DNA of 64,000 nucleotides from JANLTX01 sp049840835. GTDB lineage: Bacteria; Armatimonadota; Armatimonadia; Armatimonadales; Armatimonadaceae. Position numbers and translations under genes: made by a program. The notes under the pieces were generated by a model. That model had not been told where the DNA came from. It did not search any database and saw only the letters and a list, made by a program, of their open reading frames with translations. The stretch lies in NCBI GenBank assembly GCA_049840835.1, contig JASGJG010000036.1, forward strand, positions 147,000-210,999, given 5' to 3'. Of the stretch, positions 1-8,321 are shown piece after piece (position 1 is the stretch's first letter; each line of letters starts with the position of its first letter).

Positions 1-2
1 GA

Positions 3-1424
3 GCGACGATACTGGCCCGAGTGCGGGCGCTGGGTGGACAGACAGACGAGGTGCTTACCAGTCCTCTCCCTGAAGCGGGGGCATATCTGGTTCGGCTGCA
101 TGGCCGGGAGCAGGCGGAGCGTGTAGCGGCGGGGCTACGCGGCGACGGCGGCGAGAAGATTCGCCGCGCCGACCCGGTTGGCGAAGGCCTACTCTTTATT
201 ACGCCCGGCGTACGTGCCTATGAAGCGGCTCTGAGCGAGGTCGCGGAGGGCGCTGTAGCCCCGCTGCCCGAAAACGCACGCCGCAAAGTACTGCTGGAGT
301 TTGTTTCGGCAGACCCGCACGGTCCACTTACTCTCACCCATGCCCGTGAAGCTGTTCTGGGCGATGCTCTCGCTCGATTGCTCACAGCGCGCGGCCACAC
401 GGTTCGCCGTGAGTTCTACTTGAACGATGCCCCGAACAATGCCCTGCGCACGTTCGCTCATGACGCGGCGGGCAAAGATGCCTCGCCCTGGGCCGCAACC
501 GTGGCCGCACGTGCGACGGTGGGCTCCCTTCCCGAGCTAGTGTCTGCCGCGCGCGCCATTCAGGGCGAGACTCTGGAACAACTGGGGATTACATTCGATG
601 GCGATGCCTCGGAGTTAGCCCTGCGTGAGAGTGGCGCTGTAGAGCGCACGCTTACTGAATTGGTAGAGCGTGGCTTTGCTGAAACACGCGGTGACTCGCT
701 CTGGCTCCGCTCCTCTACCCTTGGCGACGATCAGGACCGCGTACTGAAGCGCGGTGAGTCGGCAACCTATCTGGCAGGCGACCTGGCCTATCACCGAGAC
801 AAGCTTCAGCGTGGTTTCAATCGGCTCATTGATCTCTGGGATGCCGATCACAAGGGCTATATCGCCCGTACCCATGCTGGACTCTCCGCGCTCGGCTCCC
901 CACCGGATGCTCTTAAGGTGCTGGTCTGTGGCCCGGTACGCTGCCTAAAAGATGGTACCGAGGTCCGTGGTGGGCGCTATGGCAGCTTTGTGAGCCTGGA
1001 GGAAGTACTGGAAGAGTCCTCGCCAAACGATCTGCGCTGGCGCCTTCTGCGCACCGCTCCAGATGCCACTCTGGACCTGCCGCTGGGCGCCGAAAGCCCA
1101 TTGACTGATATCCATAATGCTCTTGCTCTGGCCCGCCAGACCGCCCAGGGCGCTACCCCTACCAGCGCTCCGCTGGAGAGCGTGCTGGAGGTCCCGGCTT
1201 CCGCAGCGCTTCTTGGACATCTTTTAGAGTGGCCACGCCAGGTTCTGGATGCCACAGATACATTGGAACCCCATCGGCTCGCCCTTTGGGCGGAAGCACT
1301 GGCCAGTAAAGCCATGGTTGCCGGAGCGCTCAAGCATCCGCGCCTCGCCGAAGCCACTGTACGTGTGCTTACCCGCACGCTCGCCTTAGCCGGACTCACC
1401 GAGGAGGCCCCTCATGCATCGTAG
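3..1424 (+). CDS. Arginyl-tRNA synthetase-like protein lacking both class I signatures (5' end outside window)
   Basis: The frame is open to the window edge, so the first codon seen (GTG at 21) may not be the start. Similarity to ArgRS is clear: LLEFVSADPHGPL, GDALARLL, YLAGDLAYHRDK and LIDLWDADHKGY follow the family order, and the C-terminus resembles the DALR anticodon-binding domain (LAEATVRVLTRTLAL). The ATP-binding HIGH (HVGH) site reads TLTH at about residues 104-107, and the KMSK loop reads RGGR near 316-319. Both signatures are essential for aminoacylation, so I infer a non-catalytic paralogue. The DALR region also appears shortened. It overlaps the next gene by 11 nt and heads a sugar-related operon, so a housekeeping role in translation is unlikely. 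A cellular ArgRS should exist elsewhere in the genome. Confidence 0.8.
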   Translation, partial: ATILARVRALGGQTDEVLTSPLPEAGAYLVRLHGREQAERVAAGLRGDGGEKIRRADPVGEGLLFITPGVRAYEAALSEVAEGAVAPLPENARRKVLLEFVSADPHGPLTLTHAREAVLGDALARLLTARGHTVRREFYLNDAPNNALRTFAHDAAGKDASPWAATVAARATVGSLPELVSAARAIQGETLEQLGITFDGDASELALRESGAVERTLTELVERGFAETRGDSLWLRSSTLGDDQDRVLKRGESATYLAGDLAYHRDKLQRGFNRLIDLWDADHKGYIARTHAGLSALGSPPDALKVLVCGPVRCLKDGTEVRGGRYGSFVSLEEVLEESSPNDLRWRLLRTAPDATLDLPLGAESPLTDIHNALALARQTAQGATPTSAPLESVLEVPASAALLGHLLEWPRQVLDATDTLEPHRLALWAEALASKAMVAGALKHPRLAEATVRVLTRTLALAGLTEEAPHAS

Positions 1425-4047
1425 TCGCCTGATCCCTACACTGGCTGCTCTGCTGGCTGTCAGTGCTGCCTATGCCGCCGGTACCTACACGGATGCTGTT
1501 GGAGAGAAGCATAAGTGGCGGATACAGAGCAACCATGTAATGGTCTGGGATGAGAAACCATTCGTCCCTACTGGTGGGCTGTTTCAGGTGAAGAGCTGGT
1601 CGCCCAAGGGTACCGATGAGGATTTGAAATCCGATCTCGAAGCTCTTGAGAAAGTCTCTGCGGCGGGCGTGCGGGACATCTATCTGCAGCCGACCAGCGG
1701 CGGTATCACCCGTGTCAATCCGGTCTATATTCAGAAGGTCATCGATGCCTGTGAAGCGCAGGGGCTGACCTATGGCATCTCGCTCTCCGATGGCCCACGC
1801 TCCGCGCTACTGGGCTATCAGGTACTTCCCAGCCGATATCGGCAGTCGGTAACCGCAGAAGGCGGGCTGCTCCGCTTCACCGTGCCGGATATCGCATCGG
1901 CCTATTATGCCCTCACGCTCGTGGAAAACGGGAACAGTTCAGGACAGGTGGTGGGCGAAGGCGATGCTGATTTAGTCGAAGAGGGCGCACGAGTCACCGT
2001 ACCACCCAGCCCAACCTCGCAGGTACTGGTTCTCTATCCAGAGCGCATCTATCCTGCGGATAAGAGTCCTATCCCTAATCTCTGGGGAGGCATGGATGAG
2101 TACCGAGATCGCCTGCTGGCCCTGTTTGGCAAGATCAAGCTAGGCAAAGGTATGCGTTTCTTTACCGACCCTCTGCATAGTGATATCGACCTCTCTGGGG
2201 AGGCACAACAAATTGTCCCGACCTCGCGGGAGTTCTCGGGCGAGTGGGCTGCGTTTCTGCAGAAGCGTTATAAGAACACGGAGGATCTGGTTCGGGCTTG
2301 GCGACTCAAAGATGTGGAGCTCGGCAGCTTCGCTGAGGCAGCACAGCTGGTACCGCTCTTTTTCAATGAAAAGGGCTTTCACGCGTTTTATGACCGTGTC
2401 AAGGGTAAGCGCTACACGGCGGACCTGGCTCCGGTGTTCTGGAACGATTTAGACGATTTCAAGACCGATACGCTACGTGCTGCCACAAACGACCTGTCGG
2501 TGGCACTGAAGCGAGGTATCGCCGATGTTCCCGTCGTGGTTCGCAGCAAGGGCTACAACAAATGGCTCGCCTATGCTGTCGATGCCCGCCGCCCCGACCT
2601 GCAGCGCTTTGAGTTCGACGGACTGGGTATCGATGCCTACGGCAAGGGAGAAAGCGCGGCTATCTACAGTGGTGCCGATGTGTACTCTCAGGCCAACGAC
2701 TCTCCAAAACCTCTCTGGCTACCAGTGCTTGCCACGCAGGAGTCCCGTGTGCCCGAGACCAATGCGCCTGGCTTCACCGATCAGCAGAGTCTCTATTCCC
2801 TATTGGACTCTCTGCGTAGTGTTGGTGCACGGGGATTCTACTTAGATGGTGTGCGAGTAACCGATCCCCTTCGCAAGCCCTATGACCTGTCTGCGGTTCC
2901 AGCGCAGCTTGGCTGGCTACCAGGGTATGCGAAGCAGATTGAGGCCACGGGCATCGCTACCGCCGCGCCGCCATCCAACATTGCGATTTTCTTTCCACGG
3001 CAGCTAACATCACTGATTCCGACGCCGCTGGAAGGGGGCGCATGGCTCCTGCCCACGGATAGCCGCAACAGCGCCCAGTTCAAGACCTATCACTTCGGCA
3101 AAGCGGGGCGCTGCTACTCCATGGACGACGGCGCGGGTACTGTCTTCTATCTGTTCAACCCCACCGGAGTCCGACAGATTACCCTGAAGGTGCCACCAGG
3201 TCTTAGTAAAGAGGCTCAACCCTACTGGCTTCCTGAAGACCGAGGTGTTCGTAAGAAAGACACACTCACCCTGACTATTGGCCCGCAGCCCGTGCGTCTC
3301 CATCGGTGGCCCGGTCTGCCAATTCCCGAAGAGGCGTTCGCGGAGCTTTCCGCGGAAGCACGGGATCTGGTCGCTCTGGCAAAGCAGCGCAAACTCCCTT
3401 CTCTGACCATTGTTAGCGCGGATTATGACCGTCTGAAAGCGAACTTCCGCTCGGACAACCCTGATGTCGCGCTGCTTACCCTTCAGGGGCTGCAGCGATT
3501 GGCGGAAAGGCTGCGCCGTGAGCTCCAACCCTTCGCCTGGATCGAGGCAGAGGGACTGTGGCGAGAGGATGGCGCGCTGGTAGAGCCAGCCCAGTACACC
3601 TTCGATCAGGTAGAGGAGCGATCCGGAGCGAGTGGTGGTCGAGTTCTTCTGGTGCGCGAGCGCCCGAATACCGGGCAGACCGCTACCGCAACCTACGAGG
3701 TCAATATCTCTCAGGATGGCACCTACAGACTCTGGGTCGCCAGCAGCCCGGATGCCAGCTTCAGCCTGCGCCTGGATGGGCTTCCCTGGGGGGATGGTGC
3801 CCGTGGTCCCAGACCGCAAGGAAAGACCTTCGGTTCGCCTCCGCTTATCTGGAATGAGTGTGGCCCGATGCTGCTTTCCCGTGGTTCCCACAAGCTGGAA
3901 GTCCGCGCCGGAGGCCCCATGGCTCTGGATGCTCTGCTTCTCACCCCTGGCGACTTCGTTCCGAACGGTCCGAATCGTCCACCATTCCTGGTCAAAGACG
4001 AGTCGAAAGATACGAAAGCCGACAAGGGCGAGAAGAAGCGCGACTGA
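1414..4047 (+). CDS. Secreted glycoside-hydrolase-like TIM-barrel protein with C-terminal carbohydrate-binding-like domain
   Basis: This 877-residue protein begins with a signal peptide (residues 1-21, ending SAAYA). GAGGAGG at 1401-1407 precedes ATG 1414. Residues about 30-500 resemble a glycosidase TIM barrel of the GH42/GH5 type: PFVPTGGLF near the start, a segment like the FLQKRYKNTEDLVRAW stretch of beta-galactosidases, and FDGLGIDAYG. I could not assign catalytic acids. The C-terminal 150 residues (WIEAEGLW ... SQDGTYRLWV ... SRGSHKLEVRAGG) look like a CBM6/CBM35 beta-sandwich. It ends with a lysine-rich tail. It overlaps the PfkB kinase downstream (TGATG), consistent with coupled breakdown of an extracellular sugar and phosphorylation of the product. 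Substrate unknown. Confidence 0.72.
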   Translation: MHRSRLIPTLAALLAVSAAYAAGTYTDAVGEKHKWRIQSNHVMVWDEKPFVPTGGLFQVKSWSPKGTDEDLKSDLEALEKVSAAGVRDIYLQPTSGGITRVNPVYIQKVIDACEAQGLTYGISLSDGPRSALLGYQVLPSRYRQSVTAEGGLLRFTVPDIASAYYALTLVENGNSSGQVVGEGDADLVEEGARVTVPPSPTSQVLVLYPERIYPADKSPIPNLWGGMDEYRDRLLALFGKIKLGKGMRFFTDPLHSDIDLSGEAQQIVPTSREFSGEWAAFLQKRYKNTEDLVRAWRLKDVELGSFAEAAQLVPLFFNEKGFHAFYDRVKGKRYTADLAPVFWNDLDDFKTDTLRAATNDLSVALKRGIADVPVVVRSKGYNKWLAYAVDARRPDLQRFEFDGLGIDAYGKGESAAIYSGADVYSQANDSPKPLWLPVLATQESRVPETNAPGFTDQQSLYSLLDSLRSVGARGFYLDGVRVTDPLRKPYDLSAVPAQLGWLPGYAKQIEATGIATAAPPSNIAIFFPRQLTSLIPTPLEGGAWLLPTDSRNSAQFKTYHFGKAGRCYSMDDGAGTVFYLFNPTGVRQITLKVPPGLSKEAQPYWLPEDRGVRKKDTLTLTIGPQPVRLHRWPGLPIPEEAFAELSAEARDLVALAKQRKLPSLTIVSADYDRLKANFRSDNPDVALLTLQGLQRLAERLRRELQPFAWIEAEGLWREDGALVEPAQYTFDQVEERSGASGGRVLLVRERPNTGQTATATYEVNISQDGTYRLWVASSPDASFSLRLDGLPWGDGARGPRPQGKTFGSPPLIWNECGPMLLSRGSHKLEVRAGGPMALDALLLTPGDFVPNGPNRPPFLVKDESKDTKADKGEKKRD

Positions 4048-4970
4048 TGGCGATAGCGTGCCTGGGGGTGATCGTCGCCGATGTCGTCGGCACCCCCATA
4101 GATGCTCTGCCGGAGCGGGGTACCATCGGGCTTATCCAGCGTATCGAGCTGCATATCGGTGGGAATGCCGCCAACACTGCCGCATCTCTGGGCAAGCTCG
4201 GTGTGGGCGCAAAGCTCATTGGTAAGCTCGGCGACGATAACTTCGGGCGATTCTTAACGACTGCCCTGAAAAGTGCTGGTGTGGACTGTACCCCTCTGGC
4301 CCTAGCTACAGACGGCACACCAACCCCGGTATCTCTGGTAACCGTGCACTCCGATGCCGAGCGGAGCTTCCTGCACGCTCCAGGCACGAATGCCAAGTTC
4401 TCGCCCGCTGACATCGACTGGGAGAAACTTTCTGATGTCACCCTCTTTCACGTAGCTGGACCACAGCTTTTCCCCGCGCTAGAGGGCGCTCCCCTGGCCG
4501 GTGTGCTGGCCGAGGCGAAGCGGCGCGGCATGACCACTGTGCTGGATACCGTAATGAACCCGAACGGCATGAACTGGGAAGCGCAGGCTCTCTGCTTTCC
4601 CTATTTAGACTGGTTCGTGCCCAGCTTCGAAGAGATTCGGATGCTCACCGGAGAAACGTCTACCGAAGGCCAACTCGCCGCCTGCCGCGCGGCAGGTGCA
4701 ACAAATGTCGCGATTAAACTTGGCGCTAAGGGCTGCTTTATCGCCGCGGAGAACACCGAGCCCTTCTTCATACCCGCTCTGCCCGTGACTGTAGTCGATA
4801 CACTTGGGGCCGGTGACTCCTGGTGCGCGGGCTTTCTGACCGGACTCCAACGCGGCTGGCCCTTAGAGAAAACCGCTCGCCTCGCAAACGCCACAGGTGC
4901 TGCCTGTGTACAGGCGCTCGGCGCGGTAACCGGAGTCCCTCCCCTCTCCGAATTAGAAGCATCTCTATGA
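4047..4970 (+). CDS. PfkB-family carbohydrate kinase
   Basis: This is a 307-residue ribokinase/PfkB-fold ATP-dependent sugar kinase. The start ATG overlaps the upstream stop (TGATG at 4045-4049), so translation is probably coupled; a longer open frame upstream is an overlap with the previous gene. The N-terminal signature GGNAANTAASLGKLG lies near residues 32-46, and the C-terminal signature DTLGAGDSWCAGF carries the catalytic Asp and the anion-hole GAGD. The sugar specificity cannot be read from sequence; fructokinase-, ribokinase- and 2-keto-3-deoxygluconate kinase-like members share these motifs. Genomic context suggests that the substrate is released by the upstream secreted hydrolase. 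Confidence 0.9.
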   Translation: MAIACLGVIVADVVGTPIDALPERGTIGLIQRIELHIGGNAANTAASLGKLGVGAKLIGKLGDDNFGRFLTTALKSAGVDCTPLALATDGTPTPVSLVTVHSDAERSFLHAPGTNAKFSPADIDWEKLSDVTLFHVAGPQLFPALEGAPLAGVLAEAKRRGMTTVLDTVMNPNGMNWEAQALCFPYLDWFVPSFEEIRMLTGETSTEGQLAACRAAGATNVAIKLGAKGCFIAAENTEPFFIPALPVTVVDTLGAGDSWCAGFLTGLQRGWPLEKTARLANATGAACVQALGAVTGVPPLSELEASL

Positions 4971-5545
4971 GAGTCCAGCAAGAAAAACGTCCGCTGGAGT
5001 TTCTGGCTGCGCTTCGCACCGTGCCTGCCAGAGCCCGAATCGTGAAGCGGCTCACAGCCTATGGCACTAACAGCAATGGACTGAAGCTGCGCCTGGGCTA
5101 TGTGGCTCCGAAATCCGTGGTCTTACGCGGCACGGACCCTATGGGGAAAGAAGTCCTCTACTATCAAACCGATGGACGCACTACCCTGTATCGTGAGTCG
5201 GGTAAGCCTCCGGTGCGCGGAAAGTTCGGTCCCCTTCCCGCAGGTATGCCAAAGCTGGTGAGTTTTCTGCTGGGCGAGTACAGCCTCACAGATTATGGGC
5301 TGCCGGGCACAGAAGACGCTCCCCGACAATATACAGTCAGCAAAAAGAACTGGGAGAAGCGCCCTGTGACGCAACTGACCTATAAAGGCTCGGATTCTAT
5401 CGGACGTGGGCAGGAAGGCGAACTTCTAATCGACCAGCAATCGGGTCTGCCCGTGTCGTTCGATGAGCGGCAGCTTGGCAACAGCCCTCGCGACGATGGC
5501 GATTACGCAGTCTGGGAACACTGGCCTACGCTGCAAGCAAAGTAG
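4967..5545 (+). CDS. Conserved hypothetical protein, possible LolA-like fold
   Basis: A 192-residue protein starting at ATG 4967, overlapping the PfkB stop by ATGA. It lacks a signal peptide. The pattern of short beta strands (LKLRLGYVAPKSVVLRGT, KEVLYYQTDGRTTLYRESG, EGELLIDQQSGLPVSFDE) resembles LolA/outer-membrane lipoprotein-sorting-like beta sheets, in which a lipid-binding half barrel follows the phrase 'potential conversion of model'. That fold is only a guess from strand spacing. It is the last gene of the four-gene overlapping operon. No function is assigned. Confidence 0.65.
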   Translation: MRVQQEKRPLEFLAALRTVPARARIVKRLTAYGTNSNGLKLRLGYVAPKSVVLRGTDPMGKEVLYYQTDGRTTLYRESGKPPVRGKFGPLPAGMPKLVSFLLGEYSLTDYGLPGTEDAPRQYTVSKKNWEKRPVTQLTYKGSDSIGRGQEGELLIDQQSGLPVSFDERQLGNSPRDDGDYAVWEHWPTLQAK

Positions 5546-5731
5546 GAATCAGTACTAAAATAAGCGCCTTACATGGATTGATGTGCTTTCGTTGCTATGT
5601 CACCCCTGTAACGTCGGTTCCTGTGAAAGTGTGACAGAATAAAAAGTGATTTTTCTCTCTTAAATTACTTTAAAAATACATTGAACCCTACTTAAATAAC
5701 TGCGTCTGTAGTTGCATAGGAGATTCGAAAG

Positions 5732-6277
5732 ATGAACATTCGCAACACAGGCATAGCCGCCATCACACTTATTGCTGCTCTAGGGGCCACAGGCACCAAC
5801 GCTTATGCACAGCGACCCGACTGGAATCGGAATCGGGGAGGTCGTCCCCCATTTACCGGGCGCAACCCTGGAGACAAGGTAAGCGATCAGCGAATGCGTG
5901 ATGCCCGCAAGAAAATCGAGCAGGCGCAGAACCACCTCAGAATGGCCCTCCCGATCTACGATGGGAATCGCGTGGATGCGATTCAGCTGGCCGAGCTGGC
6001 CCAGTGGGAAATCGATACGGGCCTGGCCTGGGATCGCTGGAAAGAGCAGGGACGTATCTCTAACTTCCGCAAAGAGCGTGAAGGTCGCCGGGGCCGAACC
6101 TCGAATGAACAGGTTCGCCGCAGCAACGAGCATCTGATGGAAGCCAGCCGGATGCTGGACGATGCGATTCGCTTGCTAGACCGCGCGCAGCCGGACTACG
6201 GTGGACACCGAGCCAAGGCAATTGATGCCACCCGCAAGTCTATCCAGCAGATTCGTGAAGCTCTTCGCTCCGTCTGA
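5732..6277 (+). CDS. Small secreted helical protein with duplicated Y-x-G-x-R-x-x-A-I motif
   Basis: This 181-residue protein has a signal peptide (residues 1-26, ending NAYAQ), preceded by AGGAG at 5718-5722. The mature part has two helical repeats, each with hydrophobic heptads followed by a motif: ALPIYDGNRVDAIQLAE near residue 75 and AQPDYGGHRAKAIDATR near 155. A basic, Gly/Arg-rich linker (REGRRGR) separates them. The next gene encodes a paralogue with the same architecture. I recognise the Y-x-GHR-x-x-AI pattern from uncharacterised secreted proteins of Planctomycetes-like bacteria but know no function. A strong terminator follows. Confidence 0.8.
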   Translation: MNIRNTGIAAITLIAALGATGTNAYAQRPDWNRNRGGRPPFTGRNPGDKVSDQRMRDARKKIEQAQNHLRMALPIYDGNRVDAIQLAELAQWEIDTGLAWDRWKEQGRISNFRKEREGRRGRTSNEQVRRSNEHLMEASRMLDDAIRLLDRAQPDYGGHRAKAIDATRKSIQQIREALRSV

Positions 6278-6300
6278 TACGAACCGGTAACGTAGCTCAC

Positions 6301-6340
6301 AAAAGCCCTGAACTCTAGGAGTTCAGGGCTTTTGTTTTGT
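6301..6340 (+). terminator. Rho-independent terminator
   Basis: A perfect 15-bp stem (6301-6315 with 6319-6333) with a 3-nt loop, followed by a T-rich tract. It separates the two paralogous secreted genes, so they are probably transcribed independently. Confidence 0.9.
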
Positions 6341-6399
6341 AATTGATAAAACCTTGACGTTTCTTTTGCATAGGAAGGAGTAGAAAGGAGAAGGAAACC

Positions 6400-6933
6400 A
6401 TGAAACTTCGACATGCCGGCATTACTGCCACTGTTGCTTTACTGAGTCTGGGCGTAGTCGCTCAGGTGCAGGGTTCGGAGAATCGCGGCCACTCCTGGCA
6501 AAACGCCCAGCCGGACCGCAGTCCAATGGATCCGGCGAGCGACCGCCTTATGCAAGAGGCTTTCCAGCGCATCGACAGCGCCCTGGAACACATGCAGCAA
6601 GCATTGCCTATCTACAACGGACATCGCGAGGAGGCAATCGAGGATAGTGAGAAAGTGCAGTTAGAGATTCGCATGGCGCTGATGTGGGGTCGTATGTACG
6701 AGCCTGGTCGCAAGGCGAGTAACCTTCGGCGTACGCCCCGGCTCACCAGTGAGCGGGAGCGAAAGAGCCATGAGCATATGGTGAGTGCCGGTGTACTTCT
6801 AAGAGAGGCGCTCGACCAGTTAGAGCTGGCTCAGGCCGACTATGGTGGCTACAAACGCCGTGCCATAGAGAGTGCTCGGAATGCTGCTTTACATGCTCAA
6901 GAAGCGGTTAACAATACTCTGACCCGCGCCTGA
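6400..6933 (+). CDS. Small secreted helical protein, paralogue of the preceding gene
   Basis: A 177-residue secreted protein with signal peptide (residues 1-24). A purine-rich GGAGAAGG sequence precedes ATG 6400. It repeats the architecture of the previous gene: ALPIYNGHREEAIEDSE near residue 68 and AQADYGGYKRRAIESAR near 148, with an intervening basic segment. The conserved spacing between the two motif copies (about 80 residues) in both proteins suggests an antiparallel helical bundle made of two hairpins. No function is known. The pair is likely the product of tandem duplication. Confidence 0.8.
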   Translation: MKLRHAGITATVALLSLGVVAQVQGSENRGHSWQNAQPDRSPMDPASDRLMQEAFQRIDSALEHMQQALPIYNGHREEAIEDSEKVQLEIRMALMWGRMYEPGRKASNLRRTPRLTSERERKSHEHMVSAGVLLREALDQLELAQADYGGYKRRAIESARNAALHAQEAVNNTLTRA

Positions 6934-6947
6934 CAACACAACGAAAA

Positions 6948-6989
6948 ACAACAAACCCCTCCGGATAGATTTCCGGAGGGGTTTGTTGT
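6948..6989. terminator. Bidirectional terminator between convergent genes
   Basis: A perfect 18-bp stem (6948-6965 with 6972-6989) and a 6-nt loop between the convergent genes ending at 6933 and 7006. Its A-rich left and T-rich right arms allow termination on both strands. Confidence 0.9.
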
Positions 6990-7005
6990 CGGAGAAACTC
7001 AAAAC

Positions 7006-8124
7006 CTAGCTTGCGGTGACTACAGGAATCCTGGTCTTACCCATCTGTCCGTCACGCCAGATAGTCACCTCTGCCTGCTGCCCCACTTTAAGCGTGGAGA
7101 CAACCTTGCGGAAGGCATCCACAGTCGGGGTCGGCTTGCCGTTCACGCTCAGAAGAACATCGTGCACTTCCATCATGCCACGGCGCTGACTCTGGCGAGC
7201 GCCCTGTAGCACGCTGGCGGCCTGACCGCGCGGGTTTATGATGGCGATACCATCTGGAATTTCCCCTTGCGATGCCTCGAACTCGGTCACGGTGAATCCG
7301 AGGTCCGGACGCTGCACGCTGCCGTTGCGCTTGATCTCATCGGCAATACGCATTGCGGTCTGAATCGGAATCGCGAAACCGATATTCTGGGCATCCGAGC
7401 GTACCAGGGTATTGATACCTACGACTCGTCCGCCCATGTCGATCAGGGCGCCACCGGAGTTACCGGGATTGATGGCCGTGTCGGTCTGAATCAGGTTCTC
7501 ATACACACGCCCTTCGGTCTCTAATGGCCGCCCCAGTGCCGAGACGATACCACTGGACACCGATGCGGAGAGCCCGACCGGGTTACCAATAGCGATGACC
7601 TGCTGACCTGGCAGAAGCTTATCTTCCACACCTGGTAATGCATAGGGCAGGTTGTTCGAGCCCTCAATCTTTAGCAGGGCGATGTCGCTCTGGTGATCCG
7701 CACCCACGGGCCGCGCAACAAAGGTCCGCTTATCTGTCAGGTGAATAGTTACTTTGCCACCCGTGCTCAGAGCATCTCCCACAACATGCTCATTGGTCAG
7801 CACGTAGCCGCCTTCCAGCAGCACACCACTACCCTGACCGCGCGGTATCTCTTTGGTGACTCGCTGCGGATCATCAAAGAATCCGGTGCGAACATAACCG
7901 GTCACTTTGGCCGTGGTGTCTATAGACACGATAGCCGGTGCGACTTTCTGAACGACCTTCACAATAGGCTCACTACCCGCATCGTAGCCCGGTACAGCCT
8001 CAGCGCGAGTAGCTGGTGGTGCAACCACTGCACTCACCGACGGCGACTTGGCGACACACGCTCCCAACCCCACTCCCGCCAGAAGCGTTCCACCGTACAT
8101 AAACAGTTTATTCTTCATGCTCAT
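7006..8124 (-). CDS. HtrA/DegP-like serine protease with PDZ domain, probable lipoprotein
   Basis: A 372-residue S1C-family periplasmic protease. The N-terminus has a hydrophobic stretch ending LGAC at residues 20-23, a possible lipobox. The trypsin-like domain shows the catalytic triad His113 (LTNEHVV), Asp147 (QSDIALLKI) and Ser223 (NPGNSGGAL). One PDZ domain follows (about residues 270-365, with VHDVLLSVNGKP). The domain order and length match single-PDZ DegS/HtrA proteins used in envelope protein quality control. Two starts, ATG 8124 and ATG 8118, are in frame. The hexamer TATAAA at 8130-8135 lies 5 nt before the first, so the mRNA is probably leaderless. Confidence 0.95.
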   Translation of the reverse strand: MSMKNKLFMYGGTLLAGVGLGACVAKSPSVSAVVAPPATRAEAVPGYDAGSEPIVKVVQKVAPAIVSIDTTAKVTGYVRTGFFDDPQRVTKEIPRGQGSGVLLEGGYVLTNEHVVGDALSTGGKVTIHLTDKRTFVARPVGADHQSDIALLKIEGSNNLPYALPGVEDKLLPGQQVIAIGNPVGLSASVSSGIVSALGRPLETEGRVYENLIQTDTAINPGNSGGALIDMGGRVVGINTLVRSDAQNIGFAIPIQTAMRIADEIKRNGSVQRPDLGFTVTEFEASQGEIPDGIAIINPRGQAASVLQGARQSQRRGMMEVHDVLLSVNGKPTPTVDAFRKVVSTLKVGQQAEVTIWRDGQMGKTRIPVVTAS

Positions 8125-8129
8125 GTTAT

Positions 8130-8135
8130 TTTATA
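8130..8135 (-). promoter_or_regulatory. -10 hexamer TATAAA of htrA-like gene, leaderless spacing
   Basis: Reads TATAAA on the minus strand, 5 nt before ATG 8124. No Shine-Dalgarno is present. It fits the leaderless pattern seen across the window. Confidence 0.6.
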
Positions 8136-8321
8136 CGAGCTAGATTTTTTTAAAGTTCCCCAATTTCCCTATAATTTATTTGAGTGCTTTAGACTAAAGT
8201 AATTGCACTTCTTCTGCCAATTCAGGGTGTGATCTCCGGGTTCCACTCTATAGACGAGACAACTCGGAAAATCCGCTATAACTAGTCGTAACAAAAGAAA
8301 GGCCACAAGGTCTGAACAGCC

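Noticed and set aside
3010..3891. A 293-codon open frame opposite the glycosidase-like gene
   Set aside because: Antisense shadow; the plus-strand protein has a signal peptide and recognisable domains.
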